From Flavobacteriales bacterium (GTDB lineage: Bacteria; Bacteroidota; Bacteroidia; Flavobacteriales_G; Salibacteraceae), in contig JABMOM010000029.1 of NCBI GenBank assembly GCA_013204105.1, forward strand, positions 93,359 to 157,358: a stretch of 64,000 nucleotides of DNA. Reading direction: 5' to 3'. Below, piece by piece: positions 44,499 to 54,646 of this stretch (its first letter is position 1; each line of letters starts with the position of its first letter). Below the pieces are notes generated by a model. The model did not search any database. It saw only the letters and a program-made list of their open reading frames with translations, and was not told where the DNA came from. A program made the position numbers and the translations under genes.

Positions 44499-47250
44499 AC
44501 AGTTTATTTAAATTCTTCTTTGCCTCTTCTTCCGCCTTACGTTTGGCTTCGTCTGCTTGGCGTTTCGCCTCTGCCTCGGCTTTTTTCTTTTCGTCTTCCA
44601 ACTTCTTCTTGGCAGCCGTCGCCTCAGCCTCTGCCTTCATCTTGGCATCAGCAGCCTGAGTCTGCGCCTTTTTCTTGGCAGCATCCATTTCTGCTTTCGC
44701 ACGTGCTTCTCCGTCGGCTTTCGCCTTGTTTAGCTCATCCTTGGCCTTTGCCTCTAATTCCTCTTTCTGCTTCATCAGTTCCTCCTTCGCCTTTGCTTTC
44801 AGGTCATCTACCTGATTTGCTGCTCCACTGGTCCCTGCCAATCTCGCATTGACAAGAGGATTATCCGAAGTTCCCGTAATGTCCACGTCTATCTTGACTC
44901 GTTCAGGCACAGCAGCATTGGTACCAAGCGCTTGGTTGGCCTTGGTGAACAATCCGCCCACCACCTGGGTTGCAGCAGAGCCCATCAGTTTAGATGGAAT
45001 GTCCAAGTTGAGGAGGTAATCCAGGCTCATGTCAAAGCCGTGGCTTCCACTAAACACAGAAGGCACATCTTTCCCAATAAGGAACTTGCATGGCTTGACA
45101 TTCATTCTTCCATTTTCAAAAGCATAGTCAACGCGCACGTCATTCAAATTAACATTCTGAATGCCCGTTGATTTGATCACCTCTTCGACCTTCTTCAAGA
45201 CAGCAGGAGAATTGAGTTGCACTGCTCTGGTCAGCAAAGCCCCCCCTCCACTCAAAGTGTTCGTCTTTGGCTCCATATGTTGATCTAAGGCTCCTTTCAA
45301 ACGAAGTCCAGTGGAGAATTTTCCGTTTGCGTTTTCCATGATTGGCGCCATCTTCTGGGCCATGTCAAGGTACTTGTAGGTTTGCACCACATCCCATCCA
45401 ATGATGTCCATCGTAAAATCGACCCGAGGCTCCAAAGGATTTTGAGTGGCATACGTTCCATTCATCGTCATGCTTCCTTCTAGCATATTCATGGCTACGT
45501 TGCGCATCGAGATCGTCTGATCCCGCAAGATCATCTCGCCTCGCAAGTTTTGAATGGTCATGCCATCGTAGAGCAGTTTAGTAATCGAAGTATTCAGTAC
45601 AAAATCGATTCCAGCGGGCACTTCCAGCACGGTCATTTCTTCTTCTACTTCCTCCTCCGCTGCTTCTTCTTCACTTCCTGCCAGTTGATCCAAGTCTAAT
45701 TTGTTGGAGGAAAGATTAAACTTACCAGAAAGCGGGGCGTCGGCTACATACCACGCTACTATGTTGTCTACGCGTCCGGTCATGGAGATATCGCTTTCCC
45801 CCAGCATCATAGTAAATGCAGTCAATTCCGCATACGAAGGAGAGAAATTCAACGAACACGAGCGGATAATCGTTTCGTAAGGCATTGCTGGATCCTTGTA
45901 ATCCAAATCGGTGAGTACCAAGCTACCAGATGCGTCAAAATCTTCATAACGCTCTTGGTCAATCGCACTTTGGTTGCCTTTCAATCTAAGATCTGAGAAG
46001 ATTTTCCCATTGATGACTTGTCCTTCCTCCAGCGGCACCACATCTATCAATGTCGCCAAATCCAGATCCATCTTGATTTCAGTATCGATGAATGGATCGG
46101 AGATGGGTGTGCGCATGTGCAACTGCACATCCACCGGATTACCCGCAATCTCCACGTGAAAGCGATCCATGTCGATTACCGTATTATCGTCACTTCCCCC
46201 AGGGTTGGAGACGTTTAGGTCAATTTGTATATTCTCGGCCGACTTCGGCATATCTGGATACTGGAATCGCGCGTCGGAGACATTTAGATCTAAGTTAAAC
46301 GCAGGAAGAGCGTCGCCGATCATTCGACCCTTGACCATGCCGCTCAATGCGAATTGGCCATCCGTTTCCACCCCTTCCATATCCTGCATGAATACAGCGG
46401 GAATCAACGAAAGCAAGCCCGTAAAACTGGTCTCTTTCGTGGAGAAGGTAATGTCCATGTCGATCGGATCTCCCTCTTCTGCGGGCATTGCCACGAATCC
46501 CTCAAAGCTCAGCTGAAGTGCATTGAGTCCGACATAATTATCGGCGAACTCAAAACGCATTTCGGGCAAGTTCATGTTGATGTCAAAATCCATGTCTAGA
46601 CCAACCCGGTTTAAGTAAGCCAATCCATCCTGCTTAAAAGTGAGCTCATCCGCCTCCGAATGCGTCTCCAATAGGAATACATCCTGGGTGAAATCTCCAT
46701 TGCCTCTGTGCGTGAACTGGGTCAACTGGGCATAGATACCACCGGCGCGATCATCGTAGGTGATATTGCCATCTTTCAAGAAATAGCGCTCCAGGCTCAG
46801 GCTAAACTCCCCACTCGACTCCTCTTCTGCGGCAGGCTCATCCTCAGCAGTGGGCAAGGTGATGTCATAGTTTGCGCTACCGTCCGGAAGTACAATTACA
46901 TGGATATTGGGTCGGTCCAATCCAATCGTGTTGATCCTGATCGTTCCACCATTGATAACGCTCATCAAGTCAAGACTTAGTTCAAGCGAAGCAATCTTGG
47001 CCAAGGCGATCCCTTCAAATACGCCTTGATTCTCAACCGAAACATCTTGGATGACAAGGGTGAAATCGGGGAAGCTTTTGAAGAGCGTAAGATCAATGTC
47101 TCCAAAATCAACACGAGCATTCAGGTTCTCATTGGCCTGTTGTTTTACAAGCGCAATGAGGTCGTCCTTGAACACAACAGGCAGCACAATGGCCGCTGCA
47201 ATCAGGAGAACCAAGAGCATGAATAGACCGAGCAATAGCTTCTTCAACAT
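44491..47250 (-). CDS. AsmA-like protein with lysine/alanine-rich coiled-coil tail
   Basis: This is a 919-residue inner-membrane-anchored protein of the AsmA family, linked to outer-membrane lipid transport and assembly. One N-terminal helix (MLKKLLLGLFMLLVLLIAAAIVLPVVF) is followed by LNARVDFGDIDLTLFKSFPDFTLVIQDVSVENQG, the AsmA N-terminal domain, and long beta-rich repeats. The last 120 or so residues are a highly charged Lys/Ala/Glu coiled coil ending NLNKLFK, which is unusual for AsmA. The start is the ATG at 47250. Function of the tail is unknown. Confidence 0.83.
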   Translation of the reverse strand: MLKKLLLGLFMLLVLLIAAAIVLPVVFKDDLIALVKQQANENLNARVDFGDIDLTLFKSFPDFTLVIQDVSVENQGVFEGIALAKIASLELSLDLMSVINGGTIRINTIGLDRPNIHVIVLPDGSANYDITLPTAEDEPAAEEESSGEFSLSLERYFLKDGNITYDDRAGGIYAQLTQFTHRGNGDFTQDVFLLETHSEADELTFKQDGLAYLNRVGLDMDFDINMNLPEMRFEFADNYVGLNALQLSFEGFVAMPAEEGDPIDMDITFSTKETSFTGLLSLIPAVFMQDMEGVETDGQFALSGMVKGRMIGDALPAFNLDLNVSDARFQYPDMPKSAENIQIDLNVSNPGGSDDNTVIDMDRFHVEIAGNPVDVQLHMRTPISDPFIDTEIKMDLDLATLIDVVPLEEGQVINGKIFSDLRLKGNQSAIDQERYEDFDASGSLVLTDLDYKDPAMPYETIIRSCSLNFSPSYAELTAFTMMLGESDISMTGRVDNIVAWYVADAPLSGKFNLSSNKLDLDQLAGSEEEAAEEEVEEEMTVLEVPAGIDFVLNTSITKLLYDGMTIQNLRGEMILRDQTISMRNVAMNMLEGSMTMNGTYATQNPLEPRVDFTMDIIGWDVVQTYKYLDMAQKMAPIMENANGKFSTGLRLKGALDQHMEPKTNTLSGGGALLTRAVQLNSPAVLKKVEEVIKSTGIQNVNLNDVRVDYAFENGRMNVKPCKFLIGKDVPSVFSGSHGFDMSLDYLLNLDIPSKLMGSAATQVVGGLFTKANQALGTNAAVPERVKIDVDITGTSDNPLVNARLAGTSGAANQVDDLKAKAKEELMKQKEELEAKAKDELNKAKADGEARAKAEMDAAKKKAQTQAADAKMKAEAEATAAKKKLEDEKKKAEAEAKRQADEAKRKAEEEAKKNLNKLFK

Positions 47251-47345
47251 ATCCGTAAAATTTAGATTCAAAGGTAAACGACCGCTAACGCTGGAGCGTA
47301 TACACGGGCAGATTTCTATCGAAGAATGTACACCGAGATCCATTA

Positions 47346-47371
47346 AAAAAGGCCCCCGTTTGGGAGCCTTT
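47346..47371 (-). terminator. Rho-independent terminator
   Basis: Read on the minus strand, AAAGGCTCCC pairs with GGGGGCCTTT around AAAC, followed by a T-run (TTTTTTAATG). It ends transcription of the lipoprotein gene at 47392-48249 before the AsmA-like gene. Confidence 0.75.
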
Positions 47372-47391
47372 CAATCTTCATTTGCGCTGAA

Positions 47392-48249
47392 TCAAGCCAG
47401 AAGCAAGTTTTTCAACGTCATCAATTTTGTCTCCAATTGCGTAAGGTCATCTTGAGAAATGCTTTCAACGCTAGAAAAGCCAGCGTAAAACATCATGATG
47501 TCTTCCACCGCCGACAAAACCTCATCGCTGATCTCTTGATCAATTTCACCTAAGACGTTCATCAAATTAGAGGTGTGGACTTTCTGAGAATAAATGCCTT
47601 CATAGACTGGCATATTGTCTTCGGTCATTTCCTTTCCCTTAAGGATACGCGTGGCGATGATTTGCGTCTCTACCCAGCTTCCAACAAAAATCTCAGTGGC
47701 ATTCACGAAGCGCTCATTGTCCACCATGTATTGATCCATGGCGTCGAAAGCATCGTTCATCATCCGCACGAATTGCTCCTCGCTCGATGTGTTCTCTTCG
47801 AAGTTCTGACTGATGGTTCGCTCGAAAACGTCACCTGCTCCAAGGTCACTCGCCAACGTGCGACATACTTGAAAATAATCCAAGGTCTGTTGGTTCTGGT
47901 GGTTGTAGGCCATACATCCCATATCGGTCATGTAAACCCCGTAACCATAGGCTTTCGCGCTGGCAGTTGAAAGGCCATCTGCCTGTTCAATCGGAGTCAG
48001 TGCGGCTTGCGTCAAAGCGATGTTGTGACCTTCTATTATGTGGAATGTCTCCAATGGTGAAGGCAGGTTGGCAACCATTGTATGGAATTTGAAATCAGCC
48101 ATTCCGCTGATGCCGCTTTCCTCCGGTTCGCTCGATTCTTCTGATAGAGCGTCATCAGTCATATCCACCTTTTTGGTAGCTTGATCTTCCCCGCCGCACG
48201 ACCAAAGTGCTGTCACGAGAATAAGGGCCAGTAGAGGTCTAGTCTTCAT
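47392..48249 (-). CDS. Lipoprotein of unknown function
   Basis: This is a 285-residue lipoprotein with signal segment PLLALILVTALWSC and the lipobox cysteine followed by GGEDQATKK. The body is helical, with acidic stretches and one pair of cysteines (GCMAYN and QVCRT). No family is recognised. It has its own terminator and faces the TetR gene across a 160 bp divergent region with operator-like sequences, so it could share that control. The start is the ATG at 48249; the longer frame to 48477 is shadow. Confidence 0.7.
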   Translation of the reverse strand: MKTRPLLALILVTALWSCGGEDQATKKVDMTDDALSEESSEPEESGISGMADFKFHTMVANLPSPLETFHIIEGHNIALTQAALTPIEQADGLSTASAKAYGYGVYMTDMGCMAYNHQNQQTLDYFQVCRTLASDLGAGDVFERTISQNFEENTSSEEQFVRMMNDAFDAMDQYMVDNERFVNATEIFVGSWVETQIIATRILKGKEMTEDNMPVYEGIYSQKVHTSNLMNVLGEIDQEISDEVLSAVEDIMMFYAGFSSVESISQDDLTQLETKLMTLKNLLLA

Positions 48250-48333
48250 ATTGGGCTTAATTCGGTTCGAACAAATATAATGGCATTGGTCATCATTCAA
48301 AGAAAATGTCTCTCCGAACCATCGAACAAAATA

Positions 48334-48351
48334 TTTACCCATTTGTCTAAA
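48334..48351. promoter_or_regulatory. Imperfect TetR-type operator
   Basis: TTTACCC(48334-48340)-ATTT-GTCTAAA(48345-48351) is an imperfect copy of the stronger palindrome at 48395-48410 and shares the ACCC half. It lies in the divergent region between the lipoprotein and TetR genes and may be the second binding site. Confidence 0.45.
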
Positions 48352-48394
48352 TAGCCTTCGCTGGGATAAATGAAAGGTGTAGAATTGCAGATTA

Positions 48395-48410
48395 TTACCC
48401 AAACGGGTAA
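48395..48410. promoter_or_regulatory. TetR-family operator, perfect palindrome
   Basis: TTACCC-AAAC-GGGTAA is a palindrome of 6 bp arms with a 4 bp spacer, ending one base before the TetR start codon at 48411. Position and symmetry are typical of an autoregulatory operator of the TetR/AcrR regulator that heads the efflux operon. It would block initiation or elongation on binding. Confidence 0.7.
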
Positions 48411-49010
48411 ATGAATACCAAGGATAAAATACTAGAAGCTGCACGCGAAGAATTCCTAGCCAATGGTTATGATGCAACCAGCGTGCGCTGTATTGCGGAC
48501 AAGGCCGATATCAACAAAGGACTGCTGCACTACTACTTCAAAACAAAAGAGGTACTGATCGTTCAAGTCTTTGAAGAACTGTTCAAGGAATTGTTCTCCA
48601 TCTTAGATCAAATATTCGATGCAGACCAACGCTTGGAATTGAAAGTGGAACAAGCCGTAAACGAGTATATAAGCTTTATGCTCAAGCGGCCACGCCTTCC
48701 CGTTTTCATCCTTTCAGAAATGGACCGTGATCCTGCTAAGCACATCTTGCGACTTAAACGAGCGAAGGTTCGCCCTCCTTTTTTAAAACTGATTCAGCTG
48801 ATTGAGGATGGTAAAAAATCAGGCGAAGTGAGAAGGGATCTTGACGCGAGGCATTTTATACTCAGCTTGATCAGCTTGACGCTTTTTCCTTTTGTGGGCA
48901 AGCCAATGCTCAAGTACTTCCATGATCTGGATGAGCAAGCCTACCAAGAACTGATTGAACAGCGTAAAAAAGAAATTACCGACTTACTCATCAAGTCGCT
49001 TAAACCATAG
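48411..49010 (+). CDS. TetR/AcrR-family regulator
   Basis: This is a 199-residue regulator. The N-terminal helix-turn-helix reads KILEAAREEFLANGYDATSVRCIADKADINKGLLHYYFKTKE, the classical TetR DNA-binding domain. The C-terminal ligand domain is helical. The first gene of the efflux operon, 13 bp before the fusion protein gene; overlaps the palindrome at 48395-48410 at its start. Probably a repressor relieved by an efflux substrate. Confidence 0.92.
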   Translation: MNTKDKILEAAREEFLANGYDATSVRCIADKADINKGLLHYYFKTKEVLIVQVFEELFKELFSILDQIFDADQRLELKVEQAVNEYISFMLKRPRLPVFILSEMDRDPAKHILRLKRAKVRPPFLKLIQLIEDGKKSGEVRRDLDARHFILSLISLTLFPFVGKPMLKYFHDLDEQAYQELIEQRKKEITDLLIKSLKP

Positions 49011-49023
49011 CCAAGCAACACCC

Positions 49024-50148
49024 ATGAAAAAACGACAACTCATCATCATTGGATCGGCGCTCTTGATCGTCATGATCGGCTTTGCGGGTTTCAAACTCCT
49101 TGCGTCGATGAAGGAGGCTCCCCTGCGCAAGGGACCTGAAAAGACCTACCGACTCGTCAAGGTTCAAGCAATTCAAAACGAAACGCTCACCCAGCGAACC
49201 CCAATTCAAGGAAAATTGATCGCTACGGAAAAAGTCGAAGTGTTTTCCGAGGTGACAGGCAAACTCCTTTCAACGGCAAAACCCTTTAAGGTTGGACAGC
49301 ACTTCGAAAAAGGCGAAGCAATGCTGTTGATGGACGGCAATGAATCGCTCCTCAACCTCCGCTCCCAGAGGAGTGGATTCATTTCTACGCTCTCCCAGTC
49401 GCTTCCTGACATCAAGATTGACTATGCCGATACCTATCCCTTATGGCGAGATTTTCACGCTGCGCTGGAACCCGAGAAGACGCTTCCAGCACTTCCCTCA
49501 TTGGAACATTCCAAGTTGAAGAGCTTCCTTTCTGGACGAAGCATTCTGCAGCAGTACTACGCGATCAAAAGTTTGGAAGAGCGGCAATCAAAATTCACCA
49601 TTGCGGCACCCTTCTCCGGCAGCGTGAGCATGGGCAATGTCAACGCTGGCACCTTGATCCGAGCAGGACAAAAAATCGGTGAAGTGATTCGCGATGGTGC
49701 CTTTGAAATGGAGGCCGCGTTACCGTTGAAGGACGTAGCACTCTTAAATATCGGAGACCGCGTAACCCTTCGCCTTCCAGGTAATTCGCAAGAAATCGAA
49801 GGAAAGGTAATCCGAATGGCGAGCCATGTTTCCTCCACCGATCAGCGACTGAGCATCTACATTGGGTTGCAGGATGGCCGCCTGAAAGAGGGAATGTACT
49901 TAGACGGAGTCATTGAAGTAGCGCAGATTCAGAACGCGGTGGCCATCGGACGGAACCTGATAAGCCCTGACGGCTACGTGTACCTAGTGCAAGATACTGT
50001 ATTGGTAAAACGAAAAGTGGAGATACAAGACATGTTTGATGAGTCTGCTATGGTAAAAGGATTGAGCGACGGAGACTTGTTGCTGGATCAAATGGTAGAA
50101 GGCGCTTACGAGGGCATGCTCGTCAAAACAGAACAAATCAGCAAGTGA
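49024..50148 (+). CDS. RND efflux membrane-fusion protein
   Basis: This is a 374-residue periplasmic adaptor of the HlyD/AcrA type. One N-terminal helix (QLIIIGSALLIVMIGFAGF) is followed by barrel and lipoyl halves (VEVFSEVTGKLLSTAKPFKVGQHFEKGEAML and FTIAAPFSGSVSMGNVNAGTLIRAGQKIGEV). The central helical hairpin is short. It bridges the RND pump and the TolC-like channel. The ATG at 49024 is 13 bp after the TetR stop; the longer frame is shadow. Confidence 0.9.
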   Translation: MKKRQLIIIGSALLIVMIGFAGFKLLASMKEAPLRKGPEKTYRLVKVQAIQNETLTQRTPIQGKLIATEKVEVFSEVTGKLLSTAKPFKVGQHFEKGEAMLLMDGNESLLNLRSQRSGFISTLSQSLPDIKIDYADTYPLWRDFHAALEPEKTLPALPSLEHSKLKSFLSGRSILQQYYAIKSLEERQSKFTIAAPFSGSVSMGNVNAGTLIRAGQKIGEVIRDGAFEMEAALPLKDVALLNIGDRVTLRLPGNSQEIEGKVIRMASHVSSTDQRLSIYIGLQDGRLKEGMYLDGVIEVAQIQNAVAIGRNLISPDGYVYLVQDTVLVKRKVEIQDMFDESAMVKGLSDGDLLLDQMVEGAYEGMLVKTEQISK

Positions 50149-50154
50149 TCTGAC

Positions 50155-53100
50155 ATGCGAGGAATCATTTCATACTTCATCAAGTATCCTGTTGCAGGCA
50201 ACCTGCTCATGATCTTGATTTTGATCTTTGGATACTTCGGATCCCAACAAATCAAATCGACCTTCTTTCCCCAGGCAGTGAGTCGAGTAATCGAAATCAG
50301 AACGTTTTATCCCGGCGCATCCCCTGACGAAATTGAAGAAGGCATCGTTACCAAGATTGAAGACAACCTCAAGGGGGTAACGGGCATTTTTGAAACGCGT
50401 TCCGTTTCTTCTGAAAACCAAGCCGTAATTACTGTTGAAGGAGAACGTGGATACGACGTTGACAACCTCCTTCAGGACGTCAAGAATGCCGTGGACCAGA
50501 TCAGCTCCTTCCCGGTTGGCATGGAATCTCCCGTAGTCTTCAAGCAAGAATCTCGAAATTTTGTGATCAGTTTCGCCCTTACGGGAGATGTAGACCTCCA
50601 AACCCTGAAATACGAAGCCCGCAAGGTGGAAGACGACTTGCGCGCCATGGATGGAATCTCCAAAATCAGTCTCGGCGGATTTCCTGAGGAAGAAATTGAA
50701 ATCGCCTTGGACGAAGAGGCCTTGGAAGGTTACGACCTCACTTTTGAGGCCGTTTCTGTAGCTGTGGCCAATGCCAACATTGAGATCACTGGAGGAAGGA
50801 TCAAAACATCTCGTGAAGAATTCCTCATCCGCGCACGGTCCAAAGAATATTACGCCACCGAACTTGCTGACATCATCGTCAAAGCCTCATCGGATGGCAC
50901 CATCGTGCGCTTGAGTGACATCGCAGAAGTCCGCGACATCTGGTCAGACAACAATCCTCAACGGAATTTTTTCAACGGAGATCCTGCGGCTACGGTTACG
51001 GTACAGAATACCAACGACGAAGACTTCTTGACCATTTCCGCAGATGTCAAAGAATACATCGAAGCATTCAACGAAGTCCACGACGTGGTAAAGGCAAAAA
51101 TCATTCGTGACGGATCCACCACCTTGGTTGAACGGATCGAACTCTTGCAGAACAATGGTATCCTGGGATTCTTCTTAGTGGTCTTGTTTCTCACCTTAAT
51201 CCTAAATTGGAGACTCGCGATTTGGGTAGCCTTAAGTATCCCCGTAGCATTCGCGGGTATGTTCATCCTTGGATCCGCGTTCGGATTAACCATCAATGTG
51301 CTATCCCTATTCGGTATGATCTTGGTAGTGGGAATTCTCGTAGACGATGGCATCGTCATTTCCGAGAACATCTACCAGAAATGGGAAAAGGGCGAAACGC
51401 CGCTTAAAGCAGCCGTCGAAGGAACGATGGAAGTCCTTCCTGCAGTGACATCAGCCGTATTGACCACCATCATTGCCTTCAGTACATTTTATTTCCTGGA
51501 TGGTCGACTGGGTGACTTTGGTCCTGACCTGGCTTTTGTGGTCATATCTACCCTACTCTTTTCACTGATTGAAGGAGCTTTGATCTTGCCCGCACACGTA
51601 GGGCACAGCGCGGCACTAAGAAAGGGTACAAAAAAGAACAGATTCGAACGCGGCGCTGAATCCGTTGTGTTCTGGCTGCGCGAAAAGCTGTACATGCCTT
51701 TCCTACGCTTTTCATTGAAGCATACATTGATTGCATTTGCAATCCCCACTGCGCTTTTCATGATTACCATTGGAGGAATTGCAGGGGGCATCATCAAAGT
51801 CACCTTCTTTCCCTTCATCGAACAAGACAACGTAAGCGTGTCGGTGGAAACCCCTCCTGGAACACGCGATTACATCACCATGGATGTGTTGAACAAGATC
51901 GAGGCTGCAGCTAAACTCGTAAATGATCGCTACAAGGCTGAAAGAGAAGACGGCAAAGACGTGATCACAAACATCGAAAAGGTCTTGGGTCCATCGATCA
52001 ACAAAGGACAAGTGAACATCCAATTCTTAACAGCTGAAGAGCGGGACATACCCAGTTACCTCATCTCCAATGCGATCAGCGACGAGGTGGGACAAATTCC
52101 TGAGGCAGAGAAGATCGCCTTTGGCATCGCCACGCCTTTTGGGAAACCGATATCGGTGAGCCTCCGTGGCTCGAACTTGGATGAATTGGAAATGGCTAAG
52201 AACGAACTCAAGCAAGAGCTGGCCCAAATCGCCGACCTCAAGGATGTTGTTGACAACGACCAACAAGGCATCAAGGAGATTGAGATCACGATGCTAGACA
52301 AGGGAAGGATGCTCGGCCTGAATACAATCCAGGTCATGCGACAAGTGCGACAGGCATTCTTCGGCGCGGAAGCACAGAGACTTCAACGTGGTATTGACGA
52401 GGTAAAAGTGTGGGTGCGCTATAACGAAGAAGGTCGCAGCACCATCGAGGAATTGGAGGACTATCTCATCCGCACCCCATCAGGTCAGAAGATACCACTC
52501 AAAGAAGTTGCAGAATTCTCTGTACAACGTGGGATTGTAGCCATCAATCACCTAGATGGCAAGCGTGACGTCCGGGTAGAGGCGGATATTGCCAACCCTG
52601 AGGTTTCAGTGAACACGGTTCAGGCTGATATTTCTGACAACATCATGCCTAAAATTTTGAGCAAGTACGCAAGTGTGGATTTCAGTTTTGAAGGCCAAAA
52701 TAAAGAAGCACAAAAAGTGGGCAATTCGTTCGCAAAGGTGCGCTGGATCATTCTCATCTTGTTGATCGCTGTCACGGCCTTCGTTTTCCGAAGTATCCCA
52801 CAAGCCTTGGTCATCATGATGATGATTCCACTTGGGCTGATTGGCGTTGGCTGGGGTCACTTTTTCCATAATGCGCAGATCAGCTTGCTTTCGGGTTTTG
52901 GAATCATTGCACTGATAGGTGTCATGGTCAACGACTCGCTGGTATTCGTCACGGCGCTCAACAACAACCTCAAATCGGGGATGCTGTTTCAAAGCGCGTT
53001 GATCGAAGCGGGAAGGTCGCGTTTCCGACCGATTCTGCTTACCACCTTGACGACAGTTGCCGGATTAGCACCGCTCATTTTCGAAACCAGCTTCCAAGCG

Positions 53101-53316
53101 CAATTCCTAGTGCCTATGGCCATTGCGGTTGCTTATGGCCTGATCATCGCAACCTACACTACCCTACTCGTTCTGCCGGTTATGCTTGCGCTTTTAAACA
53201 AAATCCGCTTGTACCTCGATTGGTTCTGGAAGGGCAAACGCCCGCTTCCTCGAGAAGTTGAACCTGCCATTCAGGAGCTTAAGAGCGAGCAAGAATTCCG
53301 CGATCATCATGAATAA
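50155..53316 (+). CDS. RND-family efflux permease
   Basis: This is a 1053-residue inner-membrane proton-driven pump. It has the expected two six-helix halves with large periplasmic loops: SIPVAFAGMFILGSAFGLTINVLSLFGMILVVGILVDDGIVISENIY carries the aspartates of the proton relay (VDDGIVISEN), and FGIIALIGVMVNDSLVFV mirrors it. It resembles the multidrug or heavy-metal RND branch; the substrate cannot be told. Six bp separate it from the fusion protein gene. Confidence 0.94.
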   Translation: MRGIISYFIKYPVAGNLLMILILIFGYFGSQQIKSTFFPQAVSRVIEIRTFYPGASPDEIEEGIVTKIEDNLKGVTGIFETRSVSSENQAVITVEGERGYDVDNLLQDVKNAVDQISSFPVGMESPVVFKQESRNFVISFALTGDVDLQTLKYEARKVEDDLRAMDGISKISLGGFPEEEIEIALDEEALEGYDLTFEAVSVAVANANIEITGGRIKTSREEFLIRARSKEYYATELADIIVKASSDGTIVRLSDIAEVRDIWSDNNPQRNFFNGDPAATVTVQNTNDEDFLTISADVKEYIEAFNEVHDVVKAKIIRDGSTTLVERIELLQNNGILGFFLVVLFLTLILNWRLAIWVALSIPVAFAGMFILGSAFGLTINVLSLFGMILVVGILVDDGIVISENIYQKWEKGETPLKAAVEGTMEVLPAVTSAVLTTIIAFSTFYFLDGRLGDFGPDLAFVVISTLLFSLIEGALILPAHVGHSAALRKGTKKNRFERGAESVVFWLREKLYMPFLRFSLKHTLIAFAIPTALFMITIGGIAGGIIKVTFFPFIEQDNVSVSVETPPGTRDYITMDVLNKIEAAAKLVNDRYKAEREDGKDVITNIEKVLGPSINKGQVNIQFLTAEERDIPSYLISNAISDEVGQIPEAEKIAFGIATPFGKPISVSLRGSNLDELEMAKNELKQELAQIADLKDVVDNDQQGIKEIEITMLDKGRMLGLNTIQVMRQVRQAFFGAEAQRLQRGIDEVKVWVRYNEEGRSTIEELEDYLIRTPSGQKIPLKEVAEFSVQRGIVAINHLDGKRDVRVEADIANPEVSVNTVQADISDNIMPKILSKYASVDFSFEGQNKEAQKVGNSFAKVRWIILILLIAVTAFVFRSIPQALVIMMMIPLGLIGVGWGHFFHNAQISLLSGFGIIALIGVMVNDSLVFVTALNNNLKSGMLFQSALIEAGRSRFRPILLTTLTTVAGLAPLIFETSFQAQFLVPMAIAVAYGLIIATYTTLLVLPVMLALLNKIRLYLDWFWKGKRPLPREVEPAIQELKSEQEFRDHHE

Positions 53317-53329
53317 TGAGACTACAACC

Positions 53330-54640
53330 ATGAAGAGGTGCATCCCCGTTTTTCTATTGCTCGCCCTTGTGCTCAATGCTGGGGCACAGGAATCCTTGAC
53401 CTTAGAAGCCGTGATCGGTCAGGCGCTTCAAAACAACCACCGCATCCAAATGATCGAAAACCAGCAAGTGATTGCTGAAAATTCGGTGAGCATTGGAAAT
53501 GCTGGGCTGCTTCCGAGCGTCAATCTTGGCGGTAGCTTAGGTGGATCCATCAACAACACCGAGCTTGAATTTGCGGGCGAAATTCCTCCAGCCCAGATCA
53601 ATGGGGCTCAAAGCAGCACTTTGCAAGGCAATGCAACCTTGAACTATGTGCTCTTTAATGGACTCAGCGGGCAACGCAATTTTCAGAAGCTTAAATTGAA
53701 CAAAGACGCTGTCGATCTCCAATCACGAGCAAGCATCGAAGCGACTATCCTTCAAGTGGCCCAAATGTATTTCAGTGTGCTCCGCGCTAAAGACCAGGTA
53801 CGGATAGCTACGGACAACGCGGCGATTTCGGCCAAGCGCTACGAGCGTGCGCTCATTGCGAATGAGCTTGGCAGCATTTCGCGCAATGATCTCTTAGCGG
53901 CACGCGTAGATCTCACGTCTGACAGCTCAGACCTTTTGAATGCGGAGCTCCAAAGTACCACAAGCCTTCGTAATCTGGGGCGGCTTATGGGTGCAGAAAT
54001 AGCTGAGAATCCTTCCTTTCCTGTCATCGAACCAAACGTTCAACCCTGGAGTCTATCAGAACTTGAGCAAGCAGCCTTGACCCATAATGCAAATGTCAAG
54101 AACTTAGAATTGCAAGCGGAGATCGCACAAAAGGACCTCCAACTTTCATGGTCAAGTATGTTCCCAACGGTCTCCATCAACGGAGGCTATTCTTACACTA
54201 ACCAGCAGAATGAAGCGGGCATTCTCTTGAAGAACGTATCCAATGGATGGAACGGAAACATTGGGCTTTCCTATACGATCTTCAATGGGTTTCGAAACAA
54301 CACGAACCGACAAAACGCTCAAGTTCTACTTGAAAACAGTGAGCTTCAGCTAGCGGATCAAAAACTGCAATTGACAACGGATCTCCACAATGCGCATGCT
54401 GCTTACCTGCAAAGCGTAAAGGTCTTGCGATTTGAAGAGGGCAACCTTTCCTTTAGTCTATTGAACCTGGAGCGTGCTGAGGACTTGATGCATCAAGGGT
54501 TGATTACTTCCACCCAATTCCGAGAAGCTCAATTGGGACATGCCTCGGCTTTGGTTAGAATCAGCAATGCCAAATTTGCCATGAAGCTCAATGAATTGGA
54601 AGTATTGCGACTGACAGGTCAGATTCTCTCTGGCGAATAA
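53330..54640 (+). CDS. TolC-family outer-membrane efflux protein
   Basis: This is a 436-residue outer-membrane channel. The signal peptide is KRCIPVFLLLALVLNAGAQ. The two TolC repeats are visible as SLTLEAVIGQALQNNHRIQ and WSLSELEQAALTHNANVKNLE, each starting a long helix. ATG at 53330 places the signal peptide correctly; ATG at 53309 overlaps the pump gene by 8 bp and would add seven residues. It completes the tripartite pump. Confidence 0.9.
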   Translation: MKRCIPVFLLLALVLNAGAQESLTLEAVIGQALQNNHRIQMIENQQVIAENSVSIGNAGLLPSVNLGGSLGGSINNTELEFAGEIPPAQINGAQSSTLQGNATLNYVLFNGLSGQRNFQKLKLNKDAVDLQSRASIEATILQVAQMYFSVLRAKDQVRIATDNAAISAKRYERALIANELGSISRNDLLAARVDLTSDSSDLLNAELQSTTSLRNLGRLMGAEIAENPSFPVIEPNVQPWSLSELEQAALTHNANVKNLELQAEIAQKDLQLSWSSMFPTVSINGGYSYTNQQNEAGILLKNVSNGWNGNIGLSYTIFNGFRNNTNRQNAQVLLENSELQLADQKLQLTTDLHNAHAAYLQSVKVLRFEEGNLSFSLLNLERAEDLMHQGLITSTQFREAQLGHASALVRISNAKFAMKLNELEVLRLTGQILSGE

Positions 54641-54646
54641 CCGTCC

